Position numbers and translations under genes: made by a program. From Erysipelotrichales bacterium (GTDB taxonomy: Bacteria; Bacillota_I; Bacilli_A; Erysipelotrichales; Erysipelotrichaceae), in contig CAJTFG010000001.1 of the NCBI GenBank assembly GCA_910575705.1, positions 372,001 to 436,000 of the forward strand: a stretch of 64,000 bases of DNA, written 5' to 3'. The notes under the pieces were generated by a model. The model was not told the origin of the DNA. It ran no database searches and was given only the letters and a program-made list of their open reading frames with translations. Shown here in pieces: positions 43,283 to 51,572 of the stretch. Within the stretch, counting starts at the first letter, position 1; every line of letters starts with the position of its first letter.

Positions 43283-44851
43283 TCAATGGCATTCCAAGAA
43301 GTTTTTTACTAACCGCAATCCTGCCGGCGGACAATTCGTCTCCCCGATCTCCAATCCCGGTTTTGTCTTTCCGTGGAAATCACTTCCCGCTGTAACGAAT
43401 ACCTTTCGTTCCTTGGCGATCTTTAAAAGCTCCGCCATTTCCTTTTCGCTGTGATAAGAACTGAATACCTCGATCCCTTCAATCCCTTTATCGATCAGTT
43501 TATGAACAAAGGATATATCCTCACGGAACGTCTGGTATGGATGGGCAATTACCGGTACACCATCCGTAAGCTTGATCACTTCGATGATATCCTCAAGTTT
43601 AGGATATTTAACTGCCGCATGGCATGGTTTCCCGGACGCAAAGAAATCCCAGTAGAAATTCACATACGGCATATCGCTTCGTTCTCCGCCATCGCGATAC
43701 GGTTTCAGCAATTCATGAGATCGATACTGCGGATCATTTAACAGCTGTTCCGCGATCATCTCTCCGGTAATGATCTGCCGGCGGTTTTTACTTAACAGTG
43801 CATCCGTATCCAGCTTCATGCCGGAAAACTCTTCAAACAGCCGTACTCTTTCAAAAGAAGCCTTTCGCTCTTGTACCAGATTTTCATTTTCAATATGAGA
43901 ATATAATTCGGAAGTATAGGTTATGAAATAACCGAGCACATGCATATCATGCCCTTCATACGTACAATCGATCTCAATACCCGGAATATAAGCGATATCA
44001 TACAACCCGCTCATCTTATCCGCAATCACGTTAGCCTTTGTACTGTTATGATCGGTGATCGAGATGATCTTCATACCTCTGGACTTCGCCATCTGAAAGA
44101 TCTCTTCTACGTTATAAGAACCGTCTTCACTGAAGCTGGAATGCATATGCAGATCGATATTGGAAACATAGCGCTGTTTCTTTTCTTTTACTTGCGACGT
44201 CTCCTTACTGGGAACTGTTTTGCTGTTTAAGATGACCAAACGCGTTCCCATAAGCAGATCGATGATCGCTACATGACGCGGCAATAAAAGGATGCACAAG
44301 ATATTCAATACGATATAACCGATAACGGCAAACAACGCTACGGTAAAAACTTTGCTGGACATATCGATATTCAATCCGAATTTTACCAAGACATTGGATA
44401 CCGATGAAACGACAAGCATGACCAGCACGCAGATACCGTACCCGAGAATCTCTCTCATCGCCGCTTTTTTAACGGATATACGGCGTTTATCTTTCGCAAC
44501 GATCTTCAAATCGAAAATCGCTCTTCCAAACGTATTGCCATCTGTTATTTTAGAGATGATAAAAGGAAATAAAACAACACTGATCAAAAGAAGGACAAAG
44601 GTGACCATCTGGACGATCTCCAAAACGCCGATCGGCATTATATTGGCAATTACCAAAAGCATTGCCAGCAGCCATATAAAGATCGGCAGCAGCAAAATGC
44701 TGATGTCACAGCAGAACGCAAGAATCCTGACACCCAGATGATGCAATCCGACAAACTTTGCGTATTTATATCCATACGTATCGTACTCTTTTGATTTCTT
44801 TCGATAATACACCGTAATCAACTGTGATGTACGGTAATTTTTCTGTTCCAT
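43283..44851 (-). CDS. RDD membrane domain fused to PHP-family phosphoesterase
   Basis: Encodes 522 residues; the start is MEQKNYRTSQ because AGAGGTGA lies 4 bp upstream. The N-terminal half (about 25-210) is an RDD-type membrane domain (GVRILAFCCDISILLLP, several helices, RHVAIIDLLMGTRLVIL). The C-terminal half (about 235-522) is a PHP metal-dependent phosphoesterase: NIDLHMHSSFSEDG, ITDHNSTKA, GIEIDC, VIAHPYQ and GSDFHGKTKPG supply the expected His/Asp ligands. Such PHP domains hydrolyse nucleotides or phosphorylated metabolites. Tethering one to a membrane RDD domain is unusual. It closes a three-gene operon with a zinc-ribbon membrane protein and a nitroreductase. Confidence 0.88.
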   Translation of the reverse strand: MEQKNYRTSQLITVYYRKKSKEYDTYGYKYAKFVGLHHLGVRILAFCCDISILLLPIFIWLLAMLLVIANIMPIGVLEIVQMVTFVLLLISVVLFPFIISKITDGNTFGRAIFDLKIVAKDKRRISVKKAAMREILGYGICVLVMLVVSSVSNVLVKFGLNIDMSSKVFTVALFAVIGYIVLNILCILLLPRHVAIIDLLMGTRLVILNSKTVPSKETSQVKEKKQRYVSNIDLHMHSSFSEDGSYNVEEIFQMAKSRGMKIISITDHNSTKANVIADKMSGLYDIAYIPGIEIDCTYEGHDMHVLGYFITYTSELYSHIENENLVQERKASFERVRLFEEFSGMKLDTDALLSKNRRQIITGEMIAEQLLNDPQYRSHELLKPYRDGGERSDMPYVNFYWDFFASGKPCHAAVKYPKLEDIIEVIKLTDGVPVIAHPYQTFREDISFVHKLIDKGIEGIEVFSSYHSEKEMAELLKIAKERKVFVTAGSDFHGKTKPGLEIGETNCPPAGLRLVKNFLECH

Positions 44852-44855
44852 ATCT

Positions 44856-45263
44856 TCACCTCTTATCACTGCCTGTTTCATAGACAAGCAGATCTGCATG
44901 TACCAGTAGCAGTCCCGATATAAAAACGAGCGTCCATGATATACCAAGGATAAACGCAGTCTTTATGTCGATGGATGCCCCTTGCAGAAAACATATGCTC
45001 ATAGCTACGGTAACTGCCACCGAGCACAGCGGAACAACCATATAGATCTTCATGCTGCGTTGTGTCAGCCGATACGTGTTCCCGCAGTTTTTACAACGTA
45101 TATGCACATAGCCGGAAAGAAGACCCGCATATATATCTTCTCCACATTTATCGCATTTATGACATGCAAACAAACCATCACACCTTACTTTATTAAGTAT
45201 ACTACATCTGTATAAATTTTGCAGAATTTCATTTCTGAAATTTATTTTTTCCTGCCGTCCCAT
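44856..45263 (-). CDS. Zinc-ribbon membrane protein
   Basis: Encodes 135 residues with a zinc ribbon near the N-terminus (CHKCDKCGEDIYAG, then HIRCKNCGNTYRL, two CxxC pairs) and two hydrophobic helices (about 72-92 and 99-121). The start overlaps the nitroreductase gene by 22 bp, and 4 bp separate it from the RDD-PHP start, so the three are one operon. Function unknown. Confidence 0.72.
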   Translation of the reverse strand: MGRQEKINFRNEILQNLYRCSILNKVRCDGLFACHKCDKCGEDIYAGLLSGYVHIRCKNCGNTYRLTQRSMKIYMVVPLCSVAVTVAMSICFLQGASIDIKTAFILGISWTLVFISGLLLVHADLLVYETGSDKR

Positions 45264-46024
45264 CCCTTTAATGCAACGCGTACGCTCCGTGCCATTTCCT
45301 TACAGAAAGAAGCACCTGTTTTACGTGCATAAAACTGCTGTGCATAATTTTTTGCACCGTATGGGTTTTCCGGACGGTAGATCGTTTCCTGATCTTGGAA
45401 CATCTCCGCATACTCTTCATCACTCAACTGCCGGTACGTATCTTCAAATACGACAAATTTCTTATCAAAACGCGTTCGGAATTTACGTGTATGATCTTTC
45501 TTATAATGTCCGTAACAAAGCATGCTAATAGGGAATGTATAGGATGGAAGCTGTAAAAGCTTTTGTATCTCTTCAAAATTTTCGAGGATATCCCCGATAT
45601 AACAAGAACCGATCCCCATGGATTCTGCGGCGATCACACTGTTTTGTGCCGCTGCCATGGCATCTTCGATCGCTAACAGAAGATCGCTTTCCTGCGGAGC
45701 TTCAAAGCTCAGACCGCTTCGCTTTGCAAATGCAGGCACATCGTTTTTTTCATAATAATCAAACCATTTATGATGATCCGCAACAAATACGATCACCAAC
45801 GAAGCTTTCGCGATAAACGGCTGATGATCGCACAATTCGCTCAATCGCTCTTTTCGCTTTTGGTCTCTTATGATAATCATGGAATACAGCATTTGATTAC
45901 CGGCAGTAGGTGCCTGTATAGCGCTTTTAATGATGGCATCCTCTTCCTCTTTTGTAACAGGACGATCATCATAAACGCGAAGAGAGGTCCTCTGATAAAG
46001 CACATCCAAAACTGAATTTTTCAT
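45242..46024 (-). CDS. Nitroreductase-family flavoprotein
   Basis: Encodes 260 residues of the FMN nitroreductase fold, NfsA-like in length. It has YQRTSLRVYDDRPVT near the N-terminus (FMN phosphate binding), IQAPTAGNQMLYSMIII, a central DAMAAAQNSVIAAESMGIGSCYIGDI, and a C-terminal extension with RTRFDKKFVVFEDTYRQL. Members reduce nitro compounds, quinones or flavins with NAD(P)H. First gene of the operon. Natural substrate unknown. Confidence 0.93.
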   Translation of the reverse strand: MKNSVLDVLYQRTSLRVYDDRPVTKEEEDAIIKSAIQAPTAGNQMLYSMIIIRDQKRKERLSELCDHQPFIAKASLVIVFVADHHKWFDYYEKNDVPAFAKRSGLSFEAPQESDLLLAIEDAMAAAQNSVIAAESMGIGSCYIGDILENFEEIQKLLQLPSYTFPISMLCYGHYKKDHTRKFRTRFDKKFVVFEDTYRQLSDEEYAEMFQDQETIYRPENPYGAKNYAQQFYARKTGASFCKEMARSVRVALKGWDGRKK

Positions 46025-46098
46025 GAAACCACACCTTTCTGCGTTTCAATTATACCGTATCTTACAAGAAAAGAAAACCATACGCATAGTGCAGGTAA

Positions 46099-46133
46099 TA
46101 AAAAAGCATGATGCATCTCATGTGCACCATGCA
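46099..46133 (-). terminator. Terminator after the small membrane peptide
   Basis: On the minus strand GCATGGTGCA pairs with TGCATCATGC (one mismatch), followed by TTTTTTATT. Confidence 0.65.
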
Positions 46134-46134
46134 C

Positions 46135-46242
46135 TTACCAAAAAGAAAGTGTAAAATAAAGAGAGAGCAAAAGTATACCAAAGGCGATAACCATAAACAA
46201 AAGAATAAAACATATCGCTATGTACTTTTCCATATGGGTCAT
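46135..46242 (-). CDS. Single-helix 35-residue membrane peptide
   Basis: ATG (complement of 46240-46242) behind GAGGAT opens a 35-codon frame, MTHMEKYIAICFILLFMVIA then a further hydrophobic run to SFW. It is one transmembrane helix with a short N-tail. A terminator follows at once. The clean ribosome site, helix and terminator support a real small gene. It is AT-balanced like its neighbours. No function recognised. Confidence 0.5.
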   Translation of the reverse strand: MTHMEKYIAICFILLFMVIAFGILLLSLYFTLSFW

Positions 46243-46331
46243 AAGCATCCTCTTCCTTTTCACGATGACCCTTATGTTACATGGGCTATGTGACGAATAT
46301 GTGACAAAGAAGAAAAGATCATATGAATTTT

Positions 46332-46635
46332 CCTCTGCATATTATATAGAACTATAATGCATATTACAGCTTTCCTATCGATGCAGAGCCGGACGCTGGG
46401 AGCCCATGGTAAACGCATGCACGTCCGGTTCTCCTGCGGCAAACATGAGATCCATACCACCGTTGTTTCCAAAACTAAACGCAATATTCGGCAGTCCCCA
46501 CTTGCTGCTGCTAAAAGGAAGCGATGAAGACCATATACGCGTATCGCCGGTCGTATACAATGCAGCTAAGCTTCCGAACAGATCACCGCATTGCTCTTCC
46601 GGAAGGTATGTCCCATAATGAGAAGAAATCGTGCC
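46332..46635 (-). other. Variable C-terminal cassette 10 (GTIS...QRPALHR), reverse strand
   Basis: Left box is the complement of 46624-46634, right box ends at 46398, 79 codons apart in frame, stop 46377-46375. The left box starts only 6 bp after the fhs stop on the same strand. No Cys pair; FGNNGGMDLMF is a glycine-rich turn. Covariation: CTCTGCAT pairs with ATGCAGAG (46333-46340), and the inner stem CTGTAAT with ATTATAG. Confidence 0.8.
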
Positions 46636-46640
46636 GGATC

Positions 46641-48317
46641 TTAAAACAATCCCTTACTATGTCCCTCTGCATCAATATCCATATGGTTGGCAGCCGGTAC
46701 CTTCGGCAATCCCGGCATCGTCAATACATTTCCCGTTAACGCTACGATAAAGCCGGCTCCTAACGAAGGACGCAGCTCTCTTACCGTGATCGCAAAATCT
46801 TTCGGAGCACCGTAGATCTTATCCTGATCCGTCAAAGATGTTGGCGTCTTTGCCATACAAATCGGCATCTTATCCCAGCCCAGCTCATTATACGTCTGAA
46901 TCTGTGCCTGTGCTTCCGGTGTAAAGACAACATCACTCGCTCCGTAACAAACACGGGCAATCGTTTTAATCTTATGCTCGATCGATGCTTCTACATCGTA
47001 GATCGGCGCATAGCTGTTTTCTTGTTCGCATAGCTCAGCTACTTTCTCAGCCAGATCGATGGCGCCTTCTCCTCCCTTTGCCCATACTTGTGACAAAGAC
47101 ATCGGATGTTGATGCTGCGTACACCAATCTTGCAGTGCCTCTACTTCCTTCGGTGTATCGCTGGCAAATTCATTGATCGCTATAATATAAGGCAGATGGA
47201 ATTGGCGGATCGTATCGATATGCTTAGCCAGATTCGCACAGCCTTCTAACATCGCTTCTACATTTTCTTCTTTTAAGTTTTCAAAAGCGACACCGCCATG
47301 CTGCTTCAATGCCCGTATCGTCGCTACGATCACAACGGCATTAGGATGCAGGCCACCAAAACGGCATTTGATATCCAAAAACTTTTCGGCACCGAGATCC
47401 GCACCGAAGCCCGCCTCGGTAACCGTATAGTCTGCCAGTTTTAAACACGCTTTTGTCGCCGTGATGGAATTGCAGCCATGCGCGATATTCGCAAACGGCC
47501 CTCCATGTACAATGACCGGATTATTTTCTAACGTCTGTACTAAATTCGGCTTGATCGCATCTTTTAACACCATAGCCAAAGCTCCCTCAATGCCCAGATC
47601 CTTTACGTACAACGGTTTCCCATCCGTATTGTAAGCGATCAGCATCTTGCTTAAGCGCTCTTTTAAATCCATCAGATCATCGGCAAGGCATAATACGGCC
47701 ATGACCTCGGAAGCGACCGTAATATTAAATCCGTCTTTGCGTTCCACACCGTTTGCTTTAGAACCGAGGCCAATCTCGATCTGACGAAGATTACGATCAT
47801 TCATATCCAAACAGCGTTTCCACGTTACGTTATGGATATCGATATGCAATTCATTCCCCTGATGGATGTGATTGTCCAGACAAGCAGAAATCAGATTGTT
47901 CGCTGTCGTGATCGCATGCATATCTCCGGTAAAATGCAAATTCAGATCTTCCATCGGAACTACCTGCGCATAACCGCCTCCGGCTGCGCCTCCCTTTAAT
48001 CCGAAAACAGGTCCCAAAGAAGGCTCACGCAAAGCGATCATTGTCTTTTTGCCAATCCGGTTCAGCGCATCCCCCAGACCTACGGTCGTCGTCGATTTTC
48101 CTTCCCCGGCTTTTGTCGGATTGATCGCGGTTACCAAGATCAGCTTCCCGTCTTTCTTGGTCTCATTACGCTTCATGACTTCAAAAGGAATTTTCGCTTT
48201 ATAGTTTCCGTATAGTTCCAAGTCACTGATATCCATACCGACCTTTTTGGCTATTTCCCCGATAGGAAGAAGCTTCGCTTCCTGAGCGATCTCTAAATCT
48301 GTTTTGTACATTGTCAT
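46641..48317 (-). CDS. fhs: Formate-tetrahydrofolate ligase
   Basis: Makes 10-formyl-tetrahydrofolate from formate, THF and ATP in the cytoplasm. The 558-residue protein matches the usual length (about 555). It has the P-loop [18 protein letters not shown] (about 63-80), [43 protein letters not shown] and the C-terminal [20 protein letters not shown] with [12 protein letters not shown]. The pathway links to folD (62.9 kb) and, through formate, to the lyase-type radical enzymes of the window. Reverse-strand cassette 10 abuts its 3' end. Confidence 0.98.
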   Translation of the reverse strand: MTMYKTDLEIAQEAKLLPIGEIAKKVGMDISDLELYGNYKAKIPFEVMKRNETKKDGKLILVTAINPTKAGEGKSTTTVGLGDALNRIGKKTMIALREPSLGPVFGLKGGAAGGGYAQVVPMEDLNLHFTGDMHAITTANNLISACLDNHIHQGNELHIDIHNVTWKRCLDMNDRNLRQIEIGLGSKANGVERKDGFNITVASEVMAVLCLADDLMDLKERLSKMLIAYNTDGKPLYVKDLGIEGALAMVLKDAIKPNLVQTLENNPVIVHGGPFANIAHGCNSITATKACLKLADYTVTEAGFGADLGAEKFLDIKCRFGGLHPNAVVIVATIRALKQHGGVAFENLKEENVEAMLEGCANLAKHIDTIRQFHLPYIIAINEFASDTPKEVEALQDWCTQHQHPMSLSQVWAKGGEGAIDLAEKVAELCEQENSYAPIYDVEASIEHKIKTIARVCYGASDVVFTPEAQAQIQTYNELGWDKMPICMAKTPTSLTDQDKIYGAPKDFAITVRELRPSLGAGFIVALTGNVLTMPGLPKVPAANHMDIDAEGHSKGLF

Positions 48318-48462
48318 TCTCCTTATGTTATGTTCAATAATATTTTACTTCTTTTATATAGACAATACAATATTCATACGCTCATATTACGGAAGAGAAC
48401 ATACATTTTCCGTTTATGGTAAAATACCATAAAGGTAAGGAAAACGATCATCTTTCTAGTAA

Positions 48463-48732
48463 AGCACGATTTCTCATTCCTATGGAATCATAAGCTCCTA
48501 TGACGGCATAAGAGTGAAGGTTTTCGCATATCCTTGGACACAAACCGGCTCATGGGGATTTGAATCTTCGTTTTTATCTTCTGCACATAATGGCACACTT
48601 GCCACAGGTATTCAGTGCTGGGGATCTTGGGGAATTCCCAGAGCTGACCGCAAAGATGAAGGAAACCAGCGTCCGGCTCTGTAGAGATTAGACAACTATG
48701 ATGGGTATCATAGCTCAAATAACATACAGAGG
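48463..48732 (+). other. Variable C-terminal cassette 11 (STIS...QRPAL)
   Basis: Left box at 48464, right box at 48667, 68 codons apart in frame, stop 48682-48684 directly after QRPAL. Rich in Gly, Ser and Trp (WTQTGSWGFESSF). Outer stem CTCTGTA (48677) with TACAGAG (ends 48731), inner stem ACTATGAT with ATCATAG (48695-48714). Confidence 0.8.
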
Positions 48733-48919
48733 ATAGGTATTTCTATTATTTATTAATTTTTTTGTACTGTATCTGTTATCCTTTATGTATAGGTAGGCTG
48801 AAAAAGGAAAAAGAGAATAAACCTTTATGCATAAGAGGAACCTTGTTTAAAATTCGGACTGGGGTTCTATTAATATGATGGATAAAAATTAAAAGAGGAG
48901 TGGAGTTCGTTTCTAGGGG

Positions 48920-49195
48920 GGCACGATTTCTTATCGTCATGGCTACGTTACGGAGGTAAGCGCAATTGGCGCGGATAAAAGAGATTTTACTTTCCGTTGG
49001 CAACAAGTATCTTTACAACCTTTGGAAGGATTTCATCAAAGTACTCCCAGCACTCTCATCCGTTCTTATGCTATATATCATGATGCTACACTGACCGATA
49101 CACTGGCAGATAATAACGTAAATCGTCATCAGCGTCCGCTCTGGTATAAATGAAGAATCATGATAAGTATCATGATTTCCTATGATATACAGAGG
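48920..49195 (+). other. Variable C-terminal cassette 12 (GTIS...QRPLWYK)
   Basis: Left box at 48921, right box at 49130, 70 codons apart in frame, stop 49151-49153. The right box is altered (CAGCGTCCGCTCTGGTA, one G moved), which changes the ending to QRPLWYK but keeps the frame and length. The inner stem AATCATGAT/ATCATGATT (49156-49177) is a perfect 9-bp variant. An in-frame TAG lies just upstream of the left box. Confidence 0.78.
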
Positions 49196-49334
49196 ATATA
49201 TCTTTTCATTATTTACTGATTTTTTTATACATTATCTGGTATCCTTTCTATAAAGGTAGGTTAAAAAGAGGATCAGCTTTTATACATAAGAGAATCCTTA
49301 TTTAAAACTATTGGACTGGGTTCATTATAAAGGG

Positions 49335-49693
49335 AGCACGATTTCTGCCAGCTATCGAATACTCCCTGTTCCCACGACAACCTGTTCTAACGGTGTTGGT
49401 ATAGGACCCGAGTTTTGTAACGGAAACCTATTGCCTGCTTTATCCTGGTCGGTTTCCAACGGCTTCTTATATGACGAATCCTGGACTTCTACCCCTGCAG
49501 GTAACATTACGTTATATCATAACAGAATGGGCGCATGGACGATCGGTAATACCGGCTACTATATTTTATATCCGGGTAATAACTTAACGGGTACCACCGT
49601 ACACCGCATTCAGCGTCCGGCTCTGTAGATATTCAACAATGGATATAGTAAATAATTATAGTAGGTATTATAATTTCATATTTTTTACAGAGG
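49335..49693 (+). other. Variable C-terminal cassette 13 (STIS...QRPAL)
   Basis: Longest member: left box at 49336, right box at 49611, 92 codons apart in frame, stop 49626-49628. Cys pair TTCSNGVGIGPEFCNGN, later SWTSTPAGNITLYHN and NTGYYILYPG. Outer stem CTCTGTA/TACAGAG, inner stem AATTATAGTA with TATTATAATT (10 bp with one wobble). Confidence 0.8.
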
Positions 49694-49698
49694 AACAT

Positions 49699-49720
49699 AA
49701 AAAGCGCCGTTACAGCGCTT
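49699..49720 (-). terminator. Terminator overlapping the purD stop codon
   Basis: On the minus strand AAGCGC pairs with GCGCTT, followed by TTT. The stop codon lies in the loop, so the last purD codons form the left arm. Confidence 0.7.
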
Positions 49721-50951
49721 CCATATCTTTTTTCCCAATATCCGTGCGATAAAACAAATGATCGCTTTTTATCTTAGCTACATCATCATACGCCTTATCA
49801 TATGCTTCTTCCAATGTCGGAGCTTTCGCTGTTACAAGCAGCACTCTTCCTCCGGCAGTCACTAGCTGCCCATCTTTTTCCGCCGTTCCCATGTGAAACA
49901 CATAGCCGTCTGTATCATCGCTGCCCGTTATAACCGCATCTTTTGTGCTGGAAGCCGGGTATCCCGTACTTGCCATAACGACACCGAGCACGGTATCTTC
50001 ATCCCATTCCAATTCTGTTTTTGATCCGGCCATTATATTTTCAATCACATCGCAAATATCCGTTTTCAGCCTAAGCAAAATTACTTCCGCTTCCGGATCG
50101 CCGAAGCGGGCATTAAATTCAATCGTCTTTACACCGTTTTCCGTCAACATCAAACCGCCATACAAGAATCCGGTAAACGGATGTCCTTCTTTTACCATAG
50201 CTCTTGCCATCGGTTTCATGACCGTTTCCAACGCTTCCTCAATAATCTGCGGTGTAATTCTCTTCACCGGAGAATACACACCCATGCCACCCGTATTCGG
50301 CCCACGGTCACCGTCATAGGCACATTTATGATCCTGTGCGATCTCCATCGGTATGACAAGTTCATCATGTACGAAGCAGATCAAGGAAAATTCAAACCCG
50401 ACCAGGCATTCTTCAATCACCACACGATTATCCGCGATCGCAAAAGCAGCCTCTAAGGCCTGCAGCGCTTCTTCTTTTTCATAAGCAACCGTCACACCTT
50501 TTCCCGCTTTCAACCCATCTTCTTTAATAACGATAGGAACACCTTGCTTCGTTACATAACGGACAGCCGCATCATAATGATCAAAGGTCGCATAAGCTGC
50601 TGTAGGTATGCCGTACTTGCTCATGATGCCTTTCGCAAAATCTTTGCTGGTTTCTACTTGCGCCGCGTCTTTGGTAGGTCCGAAAATCTTCAGCCCTTCC
50701 TTCTGAAAAGCATCAACGACACCAAGCGACAGGGTATGTTCCGGCCCGACGATCGTCAGATCGATACCTTCCTGTTTCGCAAAAGCAGTCAGTCCTTCTA
50801 TATCGGAATCACTGATATTTACCAGTTCCGCCATATCTTTCATTCCTATATTGCCCGGAGCGGCATAGATCTTCTTTACCCGCTTGCTTTGATGCACGGC
50901 GTATACCAGCGCATGCTCTCTTCCGCCTTTTCCGATTACCAGTATTTTCAT
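49710..50951 (-). CDS. purD: Phosphoribosylamine-glycine ligase
   Basis: Joins phosphoribosylamine and glycine with ATP in purine synthesis. The 413-residue ATP-grasp protein begins MKILVIGKGGREHALVY, has the ATP-binding VIKEDGLKAGKGVTVAY, DGDRGPNTGGMGVYSPV and the metal-binding EFNARFGDPEAEVIL. GAAGGAAAT ribosome site. Other pur genes are not adjacent; cassettes fill the gap between it and fhs, its metabolic neighbour. Confidence 0.97.
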   Translation of the reverse strand: MKILVIGKGGREHALVYAVHQSKRVKKIYAAPGNIGMKDMAELVNISDSDIEGLTAFAKQEGIDLTIVGPEHTLSLGVVDAFQKEGLKIFGPTKDAAQVETSKDFAKGIMSKYGIPTAAYATFDHYDAAVRYVTKQGVPIVIKEDGLKAGKGVTVAYEKEEALQALEAAFAIADNRVVIEECLVGFEFSLICFVHDELVIPMEIAQDHKCAYDGDRGPNTGGMGVYSPVKRITPQIIEEALETVMKPMARAMVKEGHPFTGFLYGGLMLTENGVKTIEFNARFGDPEAEVILLRLKTDICDVIENIMAGSKTELEWDEDTVLGVVMASTGYPASSTKDAVITGSDDTDGYVFHMGTAEKDGQLVTAGGRVLLVTAKAPTLEEAYDKAYDDVAKIKSDHLFYRTDIGKKDMEAL

Positions 50952-51160
50952 GTTTATTTCCTTCTTTCATCGACAGTAATATTTTACTTTATTTAAAGAC
51001 ACAATACAATATAAGCTTAAGTTAATTAAAGCAGTTGATATACATGATATATCAACATAAATATAGCAAGAACATAGAACGATACAATGTTCATTATTGA
51101 GAAAACTCAACTGCTTTCTTAGGTTCTAAGAATTGTAAAGTTGAGTTTTCTTATTTGATG

Positions 51161-51350
51161 TTAAATAAATATATGATCCGGATCTTCTATTCCCACATTG
51201 TGCTCAGAAATGTTCCAAATCAGGCCCAGTGCTTTCGGATTATTTGTACATAGCTTTTCGAGCTTTGATAAAGTCAAAAACACGATGAATCCGATAATGA
51301 GAAAGGCGCCGAAAAGTCTTATTCTATCGAGGCTGGCGAGGTAAAACGAA
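51161..51350 (-). pseudogene. Possible gene fragment of unknown origin
   Basis: About 60 minus-strand codons run without a stop and end at TAA (complement of 51161-51163). They have normal-looking codon use and one hydrophobic stretch (FGAFLIIGFIVFLTL). No start or ribosome site. The adjoining mobile defence genes suggest a remnant of an inserted element. I cannot name the family. Confidence 0.25.
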
Positions 51351-51441
51351 CGATAAATTTATATGTTGTTGCTTCTGCAAAATTTGAAATAGCATGCTAA
51401 ATTACTGTTTTCCACTCACGGATAAATCACTTGGTTTCCTT

Positions 51442-51520
51442 ATAGTAAACTACCCACTTATTTATTTTTCAAGCGGCAGTTTACTATTGACTTTCTATAC
51501 GGAAATCGAACATAATATAA
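51442..51520 (+). promoter_or_regulatory. AbiE promoter with long inverted repeat
   Basis: ATAGTAAACT (51442-51451) and AGTTTACTAT (51478-51487) are a perfect 10-bp inverted repeat. The right half overlaps a TTGACT -35-like box (51486), and TATAAT-like sequence lies near 51511-51518. AbiEi antitoxins are known to bind inverted repeats ahead of their own operon. Confidence 0.65.
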
Positions 51521-51572
51521 TAAAGTGCCCCGACAATAATCAGATTTGGGTCAATTAAATAGAGGTGGACAA

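Larger units (their letters stand above)
50952..51572. other. Gap between purD and AbiE
   Basis: Contains a long stem-loop (51101-51150: GAAAACTCAAC with GTTGAGTTTTC, with TTCTTAG/CTAAGAA nested inside). On the minus strand an open stretch at about 51161-51350 reads LEKLCTNNPKALGLIWNISE and may be a gene relic. The AbiE operator follows. Confidence 0.45.

Noticed and set aside
21571-49693. Classical integron gene cassettes with attC sites
   Set aside because: The folded sites look attC-like in layout, but there is no GTTRRRY core, no integrase in view, cassettes are scattered rather than in one array, and the frames lack start codons.
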